A stretch of 32,685 nucleotides of DNA from NCBI GenBank assembly GCA_905234915.1, contig CAJOJP010000007.1:1-32685 (forward strand), in the 5' to 3' direction. This DNA is from Candidatus Gastranaerophilales bacterium. GTDB taxonomy: Bacteria > Cyanobacteriota > Vampirovibrionia > Gastranaerophilales > Gastranaerophilaceae. Position 1 is the stretch's first letter; each line of letters begins with the position of its first letter. Positions 32,469 through 32,685 of the stretch are shown piece by piece. Position numbers and translations under genes: made by a program. Below the pieces are notes generated by a model. The model saw only the letters and a program-made list of their open reading frames with translations, did not search any database and was not told where the DNA came from.

Positions 32469-32685
32469 AATTTTCCCTTTTTATTACCTGTTAATATATT
32501 ATTATATACTAGTATTTTTGGGCAATATTTTGTGCCAATTCATAACATACCAGACTAAATATACAACAAAAAGTATATTTTGATGCATAAATTTTATAAA
32601 TAATGCTTTAGCGGCATGTCAGGGGATATAAAACGAAGCCAGCTGCTATGTATATAAAAACATCTAAACTCAGCCAAAACGCGTG

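Noticed and set aside
32608..32685. Open minus-strand frame at the right edge reading as a hydrophobic 25-residue tail ending at TAA
   Set aside because: Too short, and the plus strand is also open from an ATG at 32647; the edge does not allow a decision.

Overview
The window is strongly AT-rich (roughly 30% G+C by eye, not computed) and densely coding on both strands. It carries a Gram-negative-type envelope energiser (TonB/ExbB/ExbD), a cyanobacterial-looking GAPDH, a FliA/WhiG-type sigma factor, a MutL of the endonuclease type, and several proteins with Asn-rich N-termini containing short F-K/G-A motifs. Together these suggest a non-photosynthetic cyanobacterial relative such as the gut Gastranaerophilales (Vampirovibrionia/Melainabacteria). 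This is inferred from protein style; no rRNA is present to confirm it.

Layout. 1-1.2 kb: a possible gene end and a minus-strand radical SAM protein. 1.2-7.3 kb (minus): a TPR protein, then TonB, ExbB, two tandem ExbD and a 5'-nucleotidase-like metallophosphatase. 7.4-8.6 kb: gap with a clear promoter, a palindromic operator candidate and a terminator. 8.6-12.9 kb (minus): a tight four-gene sugar/glycan cluster (FemAB-like acyltransferase, short UDP-sugar-dehydrogenase-like protein, FdtB-like aminotransferase, GT-B glycosyltransferase). 13.1-18.7 kb: a small unknown protein, then a radical SAM enzyme followed by a 737-residue fusion of a MurF-like ligase to a D,D-carboxypeptidase-like domain that has lost its catalytic motifs, met head-on by a GT2 glycosyltransferase with beta-sandwich N-terminal domains. 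18.8-23.2 kb: SprA-like metalloprotease, unknown protein, radA, sigma factor, unknown protein. 23.5-26.4 kb: a repeat-built coiled-coil protein, a Cys-rich small protein next to a TupA-like ATP-grasp gene interrupted by a palindromic repeat, and a small HTH protein. 26.4-27.9 kb: lysS. 28-29.7 kb: a divergent pair, an ADP-ribosyltransferase toxin-like protein and an anthrax-lethal-factor-like metallopeptidase. 29.7-32.5 kb: mutL, a dispersed repeat, a short ferredoxin, and a secreted coiled-coil protein.

How it fits together. Housekeeping genes (gap, radA, sigma, lysS, mutL, ferredoxin) are interspersed with accessory envelope and host-interaction genes. The most novel-looking items are the radical SAM plus MurF/pseudo-carboxypeptidase pair, the divergent ADP-ribosyltransferase/metallopeptidase pair, and the TupA-like ATP-grasp with its Cys-rich partner. 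No rRNA, tRNA, CRISPR array, transposase or phage gene was seen, and no stretch above 300 bases lacks a gene. The longest gap, 31519-31773, holds a repeat and a terminator.
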